Source: Methanolacinia petrolearia DSM 11571 (GTDB taxonomy: Archaea; Halobacteriota; Methanomicrobia; Methanomicrobiales; Methanomicrobiaceae). Taken from it: 64,000 bases of DNA. The stretch is from NCBI RefSeq assembly GCF_000147875.1, contig NC_014507.1:124001-188000 (forward strand). Reading direction: 5' to 3'. Positions 16,488 through 24,710 of the stretch are shown piece by piece (position 1 is the first letter of the stretch; every line of letters begins with the position of its first letter). The notes under the pieces were generated by a model. The model saw only the letters and a program-made list of their open reading frames with translations. It did not search any database and had not been told where the DNA came from. Made by a program: the position numbers and the translations under genes.

Positions 16488-17957
16488 ATGATTGAAAAAT
16501 TATTATATTGCGCAGTTTTCGTGTTATTTATGCTATCCGTGGCCGCCTGCGGTTGCCTGGGAGAATCTCCCCCCGGGGCTGCGGCCCCTGCAGAAGATTC
16601 CGGGCTCAGGATAATCACTGAAGATTTCCCGCCCTACAATTATATCAACGAAGATGGGAATATCTCAGGGCAGTCTACGGATGTTGTAAACGGAATCCTT
16701 GAAAGGCTGAACATGAAGGCCGATATCGAACTTATGCCTTGGGGGGACGGCTATAATATCGTGCTCAATGAACCCGGCACGGCGCTCTATTCAACCGGCA
16801 GGACCACTGAAAGGGAACCGCTTTTCAAATGGGTCGGGCCCATCGCCTCCTACGAGACCGTGCTCTATGCAAAAGCCGACTCCGGAATCGAAATCGATAG
16901 CCTTGAGGCTGCCAAAAAGGCGGAAAGCATTGCTGTCGTCAGGGACGATTCACGCCAGCAGTTCCTGACGGAGAACGGGTTTGAAAACCTCATTCTCTGC
17001 GAAGATGATACAGAATGCATCAGGAAACTTATGGACGGCGAAGCGGTTCTCTGGTTTGGCAGCAGTGCAAATGCAGAGGAGATCGCATTTAAAGCCGGTT
17101 ATGATCCAGCCGCATTGTCAGCCGTATATCCGGTAAGAACAGTCGGGCTGTACATCGCATTCAATCCTGTGGTGCCTGATGAGACCGTGCTGAAATGGCA
17201 GGATGCTCTCGACTCCATGAAGGCCGACGGAACATATGACACCATACTCGCCGAATACGATCTGACCGAACCCGGATCTGCGGTCGAATACGGCCCTGAG
17301 ACCGCTCTTTTTGCACTGATGTCCTACTGCGACGGCAGGATTGCCTCTGTACAGAGGGGGCTTGAAACTGCAGCCGTCACATTTGAGGCAGCATCGGGGG
17401 ACTGGCAGGAGATAAAACCGGTCCTTACCGAGATCGAGGACAATGAGCCGGATGCAAGAATGTGGTATTCCTACACCAACGGGACCTATTATACTGTCGT
17501 CGACGGCCTCGCAAGTGCGAACCTGATGAACCGTTCATACTTCCCGCTCGTCCTTTCGGGACAGGAATCTGTCGGAACGGTAGTTGTAAGCTATTCAACC
17601 GGCAAAAGCACGGCAATCGTGGCTGTGCCCGTGAAGGACGGAGACGATGTCACGGGCGTGCTGGGTGCCTCTGTTTATCTCGAAGGGATTACCGAAGCCC
17701 TGAAGGACGAGCTCCCGGGCACGGTGTTCTATGCAGTAGACAAAGAAGGAAAATTCGCGCTGAATTCGGACACCGGGCTGATTTCACAGGAAGTAATGGT
17801 TAACGACGGGAACACTTCATTCGGCCGTGCAGTGGAATATATGCTCTTTACCGGCGAGGGATCGGTCGAATACGAATCACAGGGCAAAAACTGGAATGCG
17901 GAATTCAGGAAATCACCTCTTACCGGCTGGATTTATGCAGTTGCGGAAAGCGCCTGA
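16488..17957 (+). CDS. Lipoprotein: family-3 solute-binding domain fused to a Cache-like domain
   Basis: 489 residues from the ATG at 16488, which has GGTGGTG 4-10 bases upstream (two in-frame GTG codons just before it are likely part of that site). The signal ends in SVAAC, with Cys21 as lipidation residue. Residues about 38-265 are a periplasmic-binding-protein type domain (IITEDFPPYNYINEDGNISGQSTD near the start, later AVYPVRTVGLYIAFNP). Residues 270-485 look like a Cache sensor (WYSYTNGTYYTVVDG, GVLGASVYLEGI, FYAVDKEGKFALN). Solute-binding proteins normally serve ABC transporters or sensors; no permease is adjacent. The fusion without cytoplasmic output is unusual. Confidence 0.82.
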   Translation: MIEKLLYCAVFVLFMLSVAACGCLGESPPGAAAPAEDSGLRIITEDFPPYNYINEDGNISGQSTDVVNGILERLNMKADIELMPWGDGYNIVLNEPGTALYSTGRTTEREPLFKWVGPIASYETVLYAKADSGIEIDSLEAAKKAESIAVVRDDSRQQFLTENGFENLILCEDDTECIRKLMDGEAVLWFGSSANAEEIAFKAGYDPAALSAVYPVRTVGLYIAFNPVVPDETVLKWQDALDSMKADGTYDTILAEYDLTEPGSAVEYGPETALFALMSYCDGRIASVQRGLETAAVTFEAASGDWQEIKPVLTEIEDNEPDARMWYSYTNGTYYTVVDGLASANLMNRSYFPLVLSGQESVGTVVVSYSTGKSTAIVAVPVKDGDDVTGVLGASVYLEGITEALKDELPGTVFYAVDKEGKFALNSDTGLISQEVMVNDGNTSFGRAVEYMLFTGEGSVEYESQGKNWNAEFRKSPLTGWIYAVAESA

Positions 17958-18011
17958 CCGTGTCGCGGGCCGGAACTTTCAATCCTTTTTTAAAAAAGAA
18001 TAAAGCCGGAC

Positions 18012-18779
18012 TTATCCGAAAAGTCCGCCAAGAAGGCCTTTGTCGTCAAGCTCCGCCTGTGAAAGCTCCTGCAACCTGTTCTGCTCCTCTTCCAGTACCT
18101 GTATCTGCGCCTGGATCATGGTTCTTAGTTCATCGTCGCAATCGCAATCGTTCATAAGGGTGTTCAGGTTTTCAATCCTCTCCTGGTTAGCCTCGATCTG
18201 GTCCCGGATCTCCCCGGCCGCATCGCTGTCGCCGCCGAAGAAGAATCTTGAAACTGCATTTCTGTCCTGTATTCTCTCTTCTGCACTGTACTGGAGAGCG
18301 AGAGAGTTGTTGAACTCCTGTGCGATAGCAGAGATCTGCTCACCTGTTACGCCGGATAGGTTTCCTGCCGCAATGAGCGCCTGAACAGCAGCATGGACTG
18401 TGTTCCGGTTCTTCAGCATGTTGTTAGTCTCTGAACCGGAAAAGTTTGCAGATTCTTTTTCTATCAGCCTTATCTGTGCCTTGATCTCTTTCTGGTTCCG
18501 GAGAGTGGTCAGGTTTTCGGAAATCCCGGTTCCTTGTCCTGCCGATTGATTCATATTCTCCTGTGCAGTTGCCAAACCCCTCTGGTTGCCTGACGACGGG
18601 GTAGTTCCTGATGAATTACCATTCCAGGTTGCCGTTGTTTTATTGTATGCGGCCGAAGCCTGAACCCCGGTGTCTCCCCCGCTGCCCGTGTCGTCGTTAT
18701 TCTTTGCAGCAGAGACAGGAAACGCAAATAATAACGCAATAATTAATAAAATGACCAGTACCTTTTTCATATCTGCCAC
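18012..18779 (-). CDS. Secreted Gln/Asn-rich coiled-coil protein of unknown function
   Basis: 255 residues. A cleavable signal peptide (about 1-27, ending PVSA) is followed by a Ser/Thr/Gly/Asn-rich stretch, then helices rich in Gln, Glu and Asn (about 85-245) predicted to form coiled coils. The pattern DCDCDDELRTM near 210 contains two close cysteines. Nothing resembles an enzyme. A likely location is the cell envelope or exterior. It is alone, with convergent neighbours on the left and the ferredoxin gene upstream on the same strand but 70 bases away. The start could also be the ATG three codons downstream (18770). Confidence 0.72.
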   Translation of the reverse strand: MADMKKVLVILLIIALLFAFPVSAAKNNDDTGSGGDTGVQASAAYNKTTATWNGNSSGTTPSSGNQRGLATAQENMNQSAGQGTGISENLTTLRNQKEIKAQIRLIEKESANFSGSETNNMLKNRNTVHAAVQALIAAGNLSGVTGEQISAIAQEFNNSLALQYSAEERIQDRNAVSRFFFGGDSDAAGEIRDQIEANQERIENLNTLMNDCDCDDELRTMIQAQIQVLEEEQNRLQELSQAELDDKGLLGGLFG

Positions 18780-18847
18780 TCCGTTTTTGTTAATTTAACA
18801 TGTTAATTGACAGTGTGGCTATATAGATATTTCAGTTTTTTTTGAAA

Positions 18848-19681
18848 TTATTTGGTATCATGAATTAATTCGTTATTTAATCGTCCGTTCTCCCCTTTTT
18901 GGGCCTTCATATCAAGAATCCTTATGTCAGGGTGCCGGTATCTCCCCCGTCCCTCGGTTCTTTTCCCCCACTGTATCGCCTCGACAGGGCAGAAATGAAG
19001 GCATGCAAAACACATCTCACAGTTATGGCTCCATTTCGGCCATCCTCCTGCAAATTCTATGTTTCCCGTCGGACAGACATCGCTACATGCATGGCATGAG
19101 ATGCAGTTGTCTTTAACGAAAAATTCGCTGTCGCAGCTCCGGACTCCTTTAATGAATTTTCCGTAGGTCAGAATCTTAAAGAGAGAAGACAACGGAGTCA
19201 GTGCAGGATATTCTCTCTTACCCTCCCTGATCTTTCCGACGATTTCATCCAGCTTCGCATCCGCCTCCCTTAGGATTTTATCCTTCTTCTCTCCCTGCGG
19301 CGGTTTGAAAAGCGGTGGGAAATTTGCCGGCATTCTTATAGCAAATCCGGAATCAAGCCCTTTGCCGCAGTTCTCCCTGAGGGTTTTATCTAGGACATGA
19401 AGAGCGGACGCCCCCATTCCCCCCATCGTAACGACGGCGAAGCAGTACTCTGCACCGTTTAAATCGATTCTTCCTGCAAACTCTTTGACTATCAGTGGAA
19501 CTCCCATGTCATATACCGGGCAGACGATTCCCACATGTTCTACTCCGGGTTCTATATTTCCTTCTGTTTCCTTAATAGATGCTATAGGTATAAACTCACA
19601 ATCGCCAAGCGACTCCCCGATCCGCCTAACCACTGCAAGAGAGTTTCCGGTCCCGGTAAAATAGTAGATCTTCGTCCTCAT
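18848..19681 (-). CDS. EFR1-type protein: flavodoxin domain plus two [4Fe-4S] ferredoxin clusters
   Basis: 277 residues. The FMN phosphate loop is FTGTGNS (8-14), the start of a flavodoxin fold through about residue 155. Two CxxCxxCxxxC motifs follow (Cys193, 196, 199, 203 and Cys221, 224, 227, 231), each ending in CP, so it should hold two [4Fe-4S] clusters. This is the EFR1 family of ferrodoxins common in anaerobes. It probably relays electrons between a ferredoxin pool and an FMN-dependent partner in the cytoplasm; partners are not adjacent. It is divergent from the DUF169 gene. Confidence 0.92.
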   Translation of the reverse strand: MRTKIYYFTGTGNSLAVVRRIGESLGDCEFIPIASIKETEGNIEPGVEHVGIVCPVYDMGVPLIVKEFAGRIDLNGAEYCFAVVTMGGMGASALHVLDKTLRENCGKGLDSGFAIRMPANFPPLFKPPQGEKKDKILREADAKLDEIVGKIREGKREYPALTPLSSLFKILTYGKFIKGVRSCDSEFFVKDNCISCHACSDVCPTGNIEFAGGWPKWSHNCEMCFACLHFCPVEAIQWGKRTEGRGRYRHPDIRILDMKAQKGENGRLNNELIHDTK

Positions 19682-19773
19682 CTTCTCTTTCCCTTTCTGA
19701 ATTTATGGAATATCTCCTTATAATACTGCTCCGGTTCCACCAGAATTATCAACAGCGGCACCGATTATCCTTT

Positions 19774-20554
19774 ATGAATACCGGGACACTTGACAGGTTC
19801 GTCATGCTCTGGGAGAAGTATTTCCCGGGGGCGGGGCTGCCTGTTACTTTTGAATTAATCGACTCCGGGACCGAAAGGGAGGATGCCGAAAGACTCCCTC
19901 CGTCAAAGAACTGGAGATGCATAATCTGCGACCTGGCGAAGGTTAGGAAAGGAAAAACGCTTATCCTCGGCAATGATTCGGTCTCCTGCGGCGGGGGAAG
20001 ATTCTTTACAGGGTATGAAAAAGAGCGTTTCCCGGATTTCCGCTATTTCCTGTCCTGCGGAAAACCGGGTTTCATGGAAGGCGAGCGGTATAAGATCGAT
20101 CCCGAGACGGTCGACGAGGCGATAAAGTCCGACCGGCATATTCCGATCGAGGGAAAGGAGTATCTCTTCAAAAGATGGGATATGCTCGGTCCGGCGGACA
20201 ACCCGGAGGTCGTCATATTCTTTGCGAAGGGGGAGATCTTAAGCGGCCTGTTCACGCTTGCAAACTTCGACCGGGGCGATCCGTTCGGCGGCGTGGTCTG
20301 CCCGTTCGGGTCGGGATGCTGCACGGTAATCTACTACCCGTGGTTCGAGCAGCAGAGCGAAAACCCGAGGGCCGTCCTGGGCATGTTTGATCCCTCCCGC
20401 AAGGCCCTGCGTTCCGGCTGACGAACTCACGTTTGCTGTTCCTATGAATATGTTCGAAAAGATGATATCATATATGGAAGAGAGTTTCCTGACAACTCCC
20501 GCATGGGATAAGGTGAAGAGAAAAATTGCAAGGGAGATGAAGGCGAAATCCTGA
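19774..20554 (+). pseudogene. DUF169-family gene interrupted by a one-base frameshift
   Basis: The frame from the ATG at 19774 encodes 215 residues of a DUF169 protein (MLWEKYFPGAGLPVTFEL, CIICDLAKVRKG, SCGGGRFFTGY, GDPFGGVVCPFGSGC) and stops at 20421. The missing C-terminus is intact in another frame: after FDPS the sequence continues as ARPCVPADELTFAVPMNMFEKM...AWDKVKRKI to a TGA at 20552-20554. Removing one C from the CCC at 20396-20398 (or the run at 20392-20394) restores a normal-length protein. This is either a recent mutation or a sequencing error in a C-rich stretch. DUF169 proteins bind a flavin-like cofactor or metal by some annotations; the function is unproven. Confidence 0.85.
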
Positions 20555-20557
20555 TAA

Positions 20558-21532
20558 TCACGATTTTCCTTCTTCTTCATCCTCTTTCTTTTTATTCCCT
20601 GTAAGGTATTTAATCACGTAACCGCCGCTCAGGATCAGCAGAAGCAGGTATACTAAAAGCCCGATAATCCCGAAGGAGAACGGGAGACTGACATTGCTGA
20701 AGGAGAACATCCCGACTTCTCCGTATGGTCCGCAGGTCACGTGGGAATCGATGTATATCACGGGCATCACCGGGACCGAAGGTATGACATATTCGCCTTC
20801 AAACGAGACGGTTCCCGAATAGTCGCTGTCCTGCTTCGACTCCATCATTTCCTTGCCTGACACGACCCACCCGGATTTCTTACCGATATCTGTCATGTCG
20901 ATAACGGCTGCAACCTTTCCGTCATAATTCCGGTAGAATCTTCCTTCGGTTCTTACACTGGCGATCTCACCGGCGATGCACGAGACCGAGCTGTCGGTCC
21001 ATGCGTCCGTGAAGTCGATATACGGTATTTCGGCATTCCGATATGCCGGAAATTCGGGGTAAACCCTGTACATCCTGTAGCCTGCGGTGAGGTCACCGCC
21101 TCCCGGGAGAACTGTCGAATTTTCAGCCATAAGCTCGGGAGTGAGATCGTATTCGGTCGTATTCTCGTAATAAAATACGATCTCGTGGACGTAATCTCCG
21201 CAGTCCAAGAAGAATGCTTTGCATGCGCCGAAGTTCATCCTGCCGGCAGTCCCCGTGGTGTTCCTGATATTCTCGAACATGTAGTCGGTGACATATTCGG
21301 CCTGCTCTTCGGAAAGATCGGCGAAGTTATTCCTTTCCAGCGGCCAGAAAGGCCACTGCAGGTTGTTTTCCCCGTATATGTCGGAGAAATGGATCTCCTC
21401 CGGGCTGTCACTGCTGGTGGCAGTAAAAACGATAAAAACAGCCGTAAGCGGGCATAAAATCAGAAAAGCAAAAAGGACCACCGCAGCTCCCAGGAGAATC
21501 TTTTCTTCAGTCTTCATCTTTCCCCCGTTCAT
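20558..21532 (-). CDS. Membrane protein with large external domain, last gene of tubulin-like operon
   Basis: 324 residues. One N-terminal transmembrane helix (about 13-38), an extracellular domain of about 230 residues with four cysteines likely forming disulfides, and a C-terminal helix (about 285-312) followed by a short Lys/Glu-rich cytoplasmic tail. I see no known domain; FYYENTTEYDLTPEL and FRYN-like segments are not informative. It lies 51 bases after the PEGA gene on the same strand, so it is probably co-transcribed with the tubulin-like gene cluster. It may be an accessory surface protein of that system. Its stop is 3 bases from the end of the DUF169 gene, so the two are convergent. 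Confidence 0.72.
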   Translation of the reverse strand: MNGGKMKTEEKILLGAAVVLFAFLILCPLTAVFIVFTATSSDSPEEIHFSDIYGENNLQWPFWPLERNNFADLSEEQAEYVTDYMFENIRNTTGTAGRMNFGACKAFFLDCGDYVHEIVFYYENTTEYDLTPELMAENSTVLPGGGDLTAGYRMYRVYPEFPAYRNAEIPYIDFTDAWTDSSVSCIAGEIASVRTEGRFYRNYDGKVAAVIDMTDIGKKSGWVVSGKEMMESKQDSDYSGTVSFEGEYVIPSVPVMPVIYIDSHVTCGPYGEVGMFSFSNVSLPFSFGIIGLLVYLLLLILSGGYVIKYLTGNKKKEDEEEGKS

Positions 21533-21583
21533 AGTAGAAGTAACCGCCTGATCTAAAATTAATCTTTCAGGTCGTCCTTCGGA

Positions 21584-23140
21584 TCACTCCATCATCTCTT
21601 CGGCGATGATTATATCACTCCCAACCTCGAAGACCTTCGATGCCGTAACGACCTTAGTCCCGTATCTCTCCCTTGCAACCTCGAGCTTTGCCTCTATCTT
21701 GTGCAGACCGGGCATCCTTCCTGCGAGACTGATATCGAATTTTCCCGTCTCAGAGATGTATTCCACCCTCTCCCCGTCTATCATAATCGTGCACACATGC
21801 CCTTTTGCGGGCCCGCCCGTATCGATCGAGATCTTCGCCTTCGTGTCTTCGTCGTCCGGGTCGATCGAGGGGGGAACCTCAATCTCAAGGACCGGGTTTA
21901 TGATGTGGCGCCTGAAATCGTAGCCGATCAGGGCAATCAGGGCAATCAGAATGAAAACCGGGGAGATGTAGATAATAATATTGTTCACTCCGGGGGCCAT
22001 GTCGTTCTGGTTGTCGATCCCGTCTTCGTCCACGTCGCCGGCAAGCCGGAATGCGATCTGTGCCCAGGAAAGAGCTCCTTCATCATCGCCGTCGTTGTAG
22101 GCTTCCTTCGCCTTCTCTATGGCGGCCTGTGCCGCGTCTGGGCCGTACTCGCTGTTCTCCGCTATGACCGCTTCGGCCTCCGCTATCGCCTCGGCGATCA
22201 TCGGCACAAGTTCGAAGACGTAGTCATCCCCCTCGTAACTTACATTGATCGATGTAGTCAGGTCGGCATAACCGAATTTCGTGATCACAAGCTCGTGCTT
22301 CCCCTGCTCGGCCTGAAATTCGAGCGGCGTGGTGCCCAAGTCTTCTCCGTCGAATAGAACCGAGGCGCCTTCGGGAACCGTATTGATGGTAACCGGCGCT
22401 TTCGCCGCCGTAAGTTCGGCAGAGACATCCGAGATCTTTCCGGCTTCGACTACAACCACACCTTCCCAGTCCTCATAGCCGGTCTTTTTCACGGTAATGT
22501 TGTATGTCCCGGGTTCGACCTCCTCGAGGGTAAGCATGGACCTTCCCATGTATTCGCCGTTCATGTAGACATCGGCGTTTGACGGTACAGACTCCACTAC
22601 CACCGTACCTGTCGTGGGCATCGGTTCGAATACATGGGTGAGCGACTGCGACATTCCCTCCTGGATATAGACAATTCTCCTGTAGTCCTGGTACCCGTCG
22701 AGGACGAGGGTGATTTCATGCTGTCCCGTGGGAAGATTGTTCAGGACTTTGTCGGAATAACCCTTGAATTCACCGTCAAAATAGATCTCAGCACCGTCGG
22801 GTTCGGTATTTATGGAATATGCCTCACCGACTGATGCGTCAAGGTTATAGGATATGTAGGTGGTCTCCCCTTCTTTTATATCGAATATCTTTTCCCATGA
22901 TTCATAGCCCGTCATCTCGAGCCTAACATAATATATGCCGGGATAAAGAGCATTCACCGTAAGCGGTGTATTCCCTATGAATTCGTCGTTGAGGTAGACA
23001 TCCGCCCCCGAAGGATTCGAACTGACGTCAAGCGATCCTTTCGTCGTATCTTCGGCCGAGACGCAGGATACCATGAGCACGGCTGCGAGTATTATTGCAG
23101 CGAAAAAGATGAACAAGGTCCTAATCCGCCCGGCACTCAT
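21584..23140 (-). CDS. Four-repeat PEGA-domain membrane protein in the tubulin-like operon
   Basis: About 518 residues from the ATG at 23140 (MSAGRIRT), which gives a normal signal sequence; an ATG 8 codons upstream is possible. After the signal, four PEGA beta-sandwich repeats of about 70 residues occupy about 35-325, each with a P-x-G/A-A-x-V/I-Y/L/F-x-(D/N)G(E) pattern (PSGADVYLND, PDGAEIYFDG, PSNADVYMNG, PEGASVLFDG). A helical Ala/Glu region follows, a calcium-type DVDEDGIDNQND, a transmembrane helix (about 390-410) and a cytoplasmic beta-rich tail of about 110 residues. PEGA domains decorate archaeal and bacterial cell surfaces. The cytoplasmic tail could contact the GTPase or tubulin-like protein, which is inference. 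Confidence 0.88.
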   Translation of the reverse strand: MSAGRIRTLFIFFAAIILAAVLMVSCVSAEDTTKGSLDVSSNPSGADVYLNDEFIGNTPLTVNALYPGIYYVRLEMTGYESWEKIFDIKEGETTYISYNLDASVGEAYSINTEPDGAEIYFDGEFKGYSDKVLNNLPTGQHEITLVLDGYQDYRRIVYIQEGMSQSLTHVFEPMPTTGTVVVESVPSNADVYMNGEYMGRSMLTLEEVEPGTYNITVKKTGYEDWEGVVVVEAGKISDVSAELTAAKAPVTINTVPEGASVLFDGEDLGTTPLEFQAEQGKHELVITKFGYADLTTSINVSYEGDDYVFELVPMIAEAIAEAEAVIAENSEYGPDAAQAAIEKAKEAYNDGDDEGALSWAQIAFRLAGDVDEDGIDNQNDMAPGVNNIIIYISPVFILIALIALIGYDFRRHIINPVLEIEVPPSIDPDDEDTKAKISIDTGGPAKGHVCTIMIDGERVEYISETGKFDISLAGRMPGLHKIEAKLEVARERYGTKVVTASKVFEVGSDIIIAEEMME

Positions 23141-23186
23141 GAACAAACATCCCGGTAAAATCACCAGTCACCCGTAGGGCGGATAA

Positions 23187-24686
23187 TCATGCCCCGCCGG
23201 TCGTATTCGTATCTGTAATATTCTCTTCCGGCCCGGTTCTTGCAGTAAATATCCTGTAGATGCCTGATTCATGTATGACGACCATCGCACCGGCCTCCGA
23301 GTATTCCGATGTCCCGGTCACGTAATCCCACGAATAGCCGGACGTATTGAACTCCATGAGGTAGTAGGATAAGAGCGGGTCGTAACTCCCGGTAAGTTCG
23401 ATCAATACTGTCTGCGGGGAGTCTGTCGTTATATTGTAGGTACCGCTTACACCCATCAGCCCTTCAGGGATATTGCCGGGGCTTGCGATCAGCCTTTCGA
23501 TGGTGATGTTACCCTCTGGCTGGGCGATCGTTTCAGACGGCGTGATGTATGGCGTTGACGTGGAGGTTGGAGAAGTCTGGACCGGGAATCCGGGCAGGAA
23601 CCCGGTGAGTCCTGCGGGCTTTACGATTACGAAAACCGCTGCTGCGGCAAGAATGAAGATTACGAACACTGCAGTGATTATCTTTATTCTCTTCTTCCTC
23701 CTCGTCTCCATCAGCTGCTCGTAATCGTCCATCAGTTTCATGCGGTCGTATTCCGAGACCTCCCATTTACCATAGTCGTCCTCGGACGGGGTCCACCCGT
23801 TCCTCTTTCCGGTGGAAGGCTCCCCCTGCACCGATAAGGCTCCTGTGACTCCGTCTTTTTCGCAGGGGAACTTCTCGATCTCCTCGGAATCGATAAAAGA
23901 TTCCAGGTATGAACTCCTTCCTGCTGCCCTGGCATTCTTCTTCAGGTCCGAGAGGAGCCTTTCTGCGATCTGTCTCCTGCTCCTTCTTTCGGCCGCCCAG
24001 TGCGCCATTCCCGGCTTCTGGGGGAGAACACCTGCGGTCCGGTAGATATCCGTCCACTTCGTATCCTCTATCGTTTCGGTATCCAGCCGGATATCCGCCT
24101 TTGCCGCCGTCTTTTCGGTGACAAGGATATCCGCTCCCCTGAAACTTCTCTTCGAGACGACGATTGTGAATCCTGCGTAGAGGAACGGGGAGAGCTTCTC
24201 CGCTGTCGCCACGACAAAGTCGACCGATTTCGAGAGGTCGTCGGATACGCACACGACCTCTTTGCAGAGAAGAGTCTTCCCTAGTGCGTACTCGACCACG
24301 CCGGTCCCGGAGAGGCCGGAGACGAATCTGCCCCGGCGCTCTCCTATGAATGCGGTATCTGACGCGAGATCGCGTATCCCGTAGTCGATCGAAGAGAGCC
24401 TGTCGGCAACCCTTTCGAAGAATTCGTGTATGTATGAGAGGTCGATCCTCGGCGGAAGCGACCCGTACCAGGATGTCTTTTCGATATAAATGAAGGTGTC
24501 CGGCCGTCTTCCCTTCTTCTGGACGTTGACAGCGGTTCCGAGCCAGACAAATGTTCCTGATGTTTTTATAAAAAGCGACGCCGTGCTCTCGTCCAGCCTC
24601 TCCGCGAGTCCCGTAATCGACTCGTCCTGGAGGTTTCCTGCGAGCCTCTGGCCGTCTGTTGTAAATATTCCGTAATTTTCTTCCAT
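23187..24686 (-). CDS. Single-pass membrane protein of unknown function in the tubulin-like operon
   Basis: 499 residues. A cytoplasmic alpha/beta region of about 230 residues without a recognised motif (LFIKTSGTFVWLGTAVNV, then GRRPDTFIYIEK), a charged linker, one transmembrane helix (about 336-358), a Ser/Thr/Pro-rich stalk and an external C-terminal domain (about 400-490). The N-terminal part vaguely recalls GTPase-associated proteins that accompany similar membrane GTPases, but I would not claim homology. It lies 24 bases after the GTPase gene, on the same strand, so it is almost certainly part of the operon. It could link an internal GTP-driven polymer to the surface. Confidence 0.75.
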   Translation of the reverse strand: MEENYGIFTTDGQRLAGNLQDESITGLAERLDESTASLFIKTSGTFVWLGTAVNVQKKGRRPDTFIYIEKTSWYGSLPPRIDLSYIHEFFERVADRLSSIDYGIRDLASDTAFIGERRGRFVSGLSGTGVVEYALGKTLLCKEVVCVSDDLSKSVDFVVATAEKLSPFLYAGFTIVVSKRSFRGADILVTEKTAAKADIRLDTETIEDTKWTDIYRTAGVLPQKPGMAHWAAERRSRRQIAERLLSDLKKNARAAGRSSYLESFIDSEEIEKFPCEKDGVTGALSVQGEPSTGKRNGWTPSEDDYGKWEVSEYDRMKLMDDYEQLMETRRKKRIKIITAVFVIFILAAAAVFVIVKPAGLTGFLPGFPVQTSPTSTSTPYITPSETIAQPEGNITIERLIASPGNIPEGLMGVSGTYNITTDSPQTVLIELTGSYDPLLSYYLMEFNTSGYSWDYVTGTSEYSEAGAMVVIHESGIYRIFTARTGPEENITDTNTTGGA

Positions 24687-24710
24687 TATTCTTCGTCCTT
24701 TTAGTCCGGT

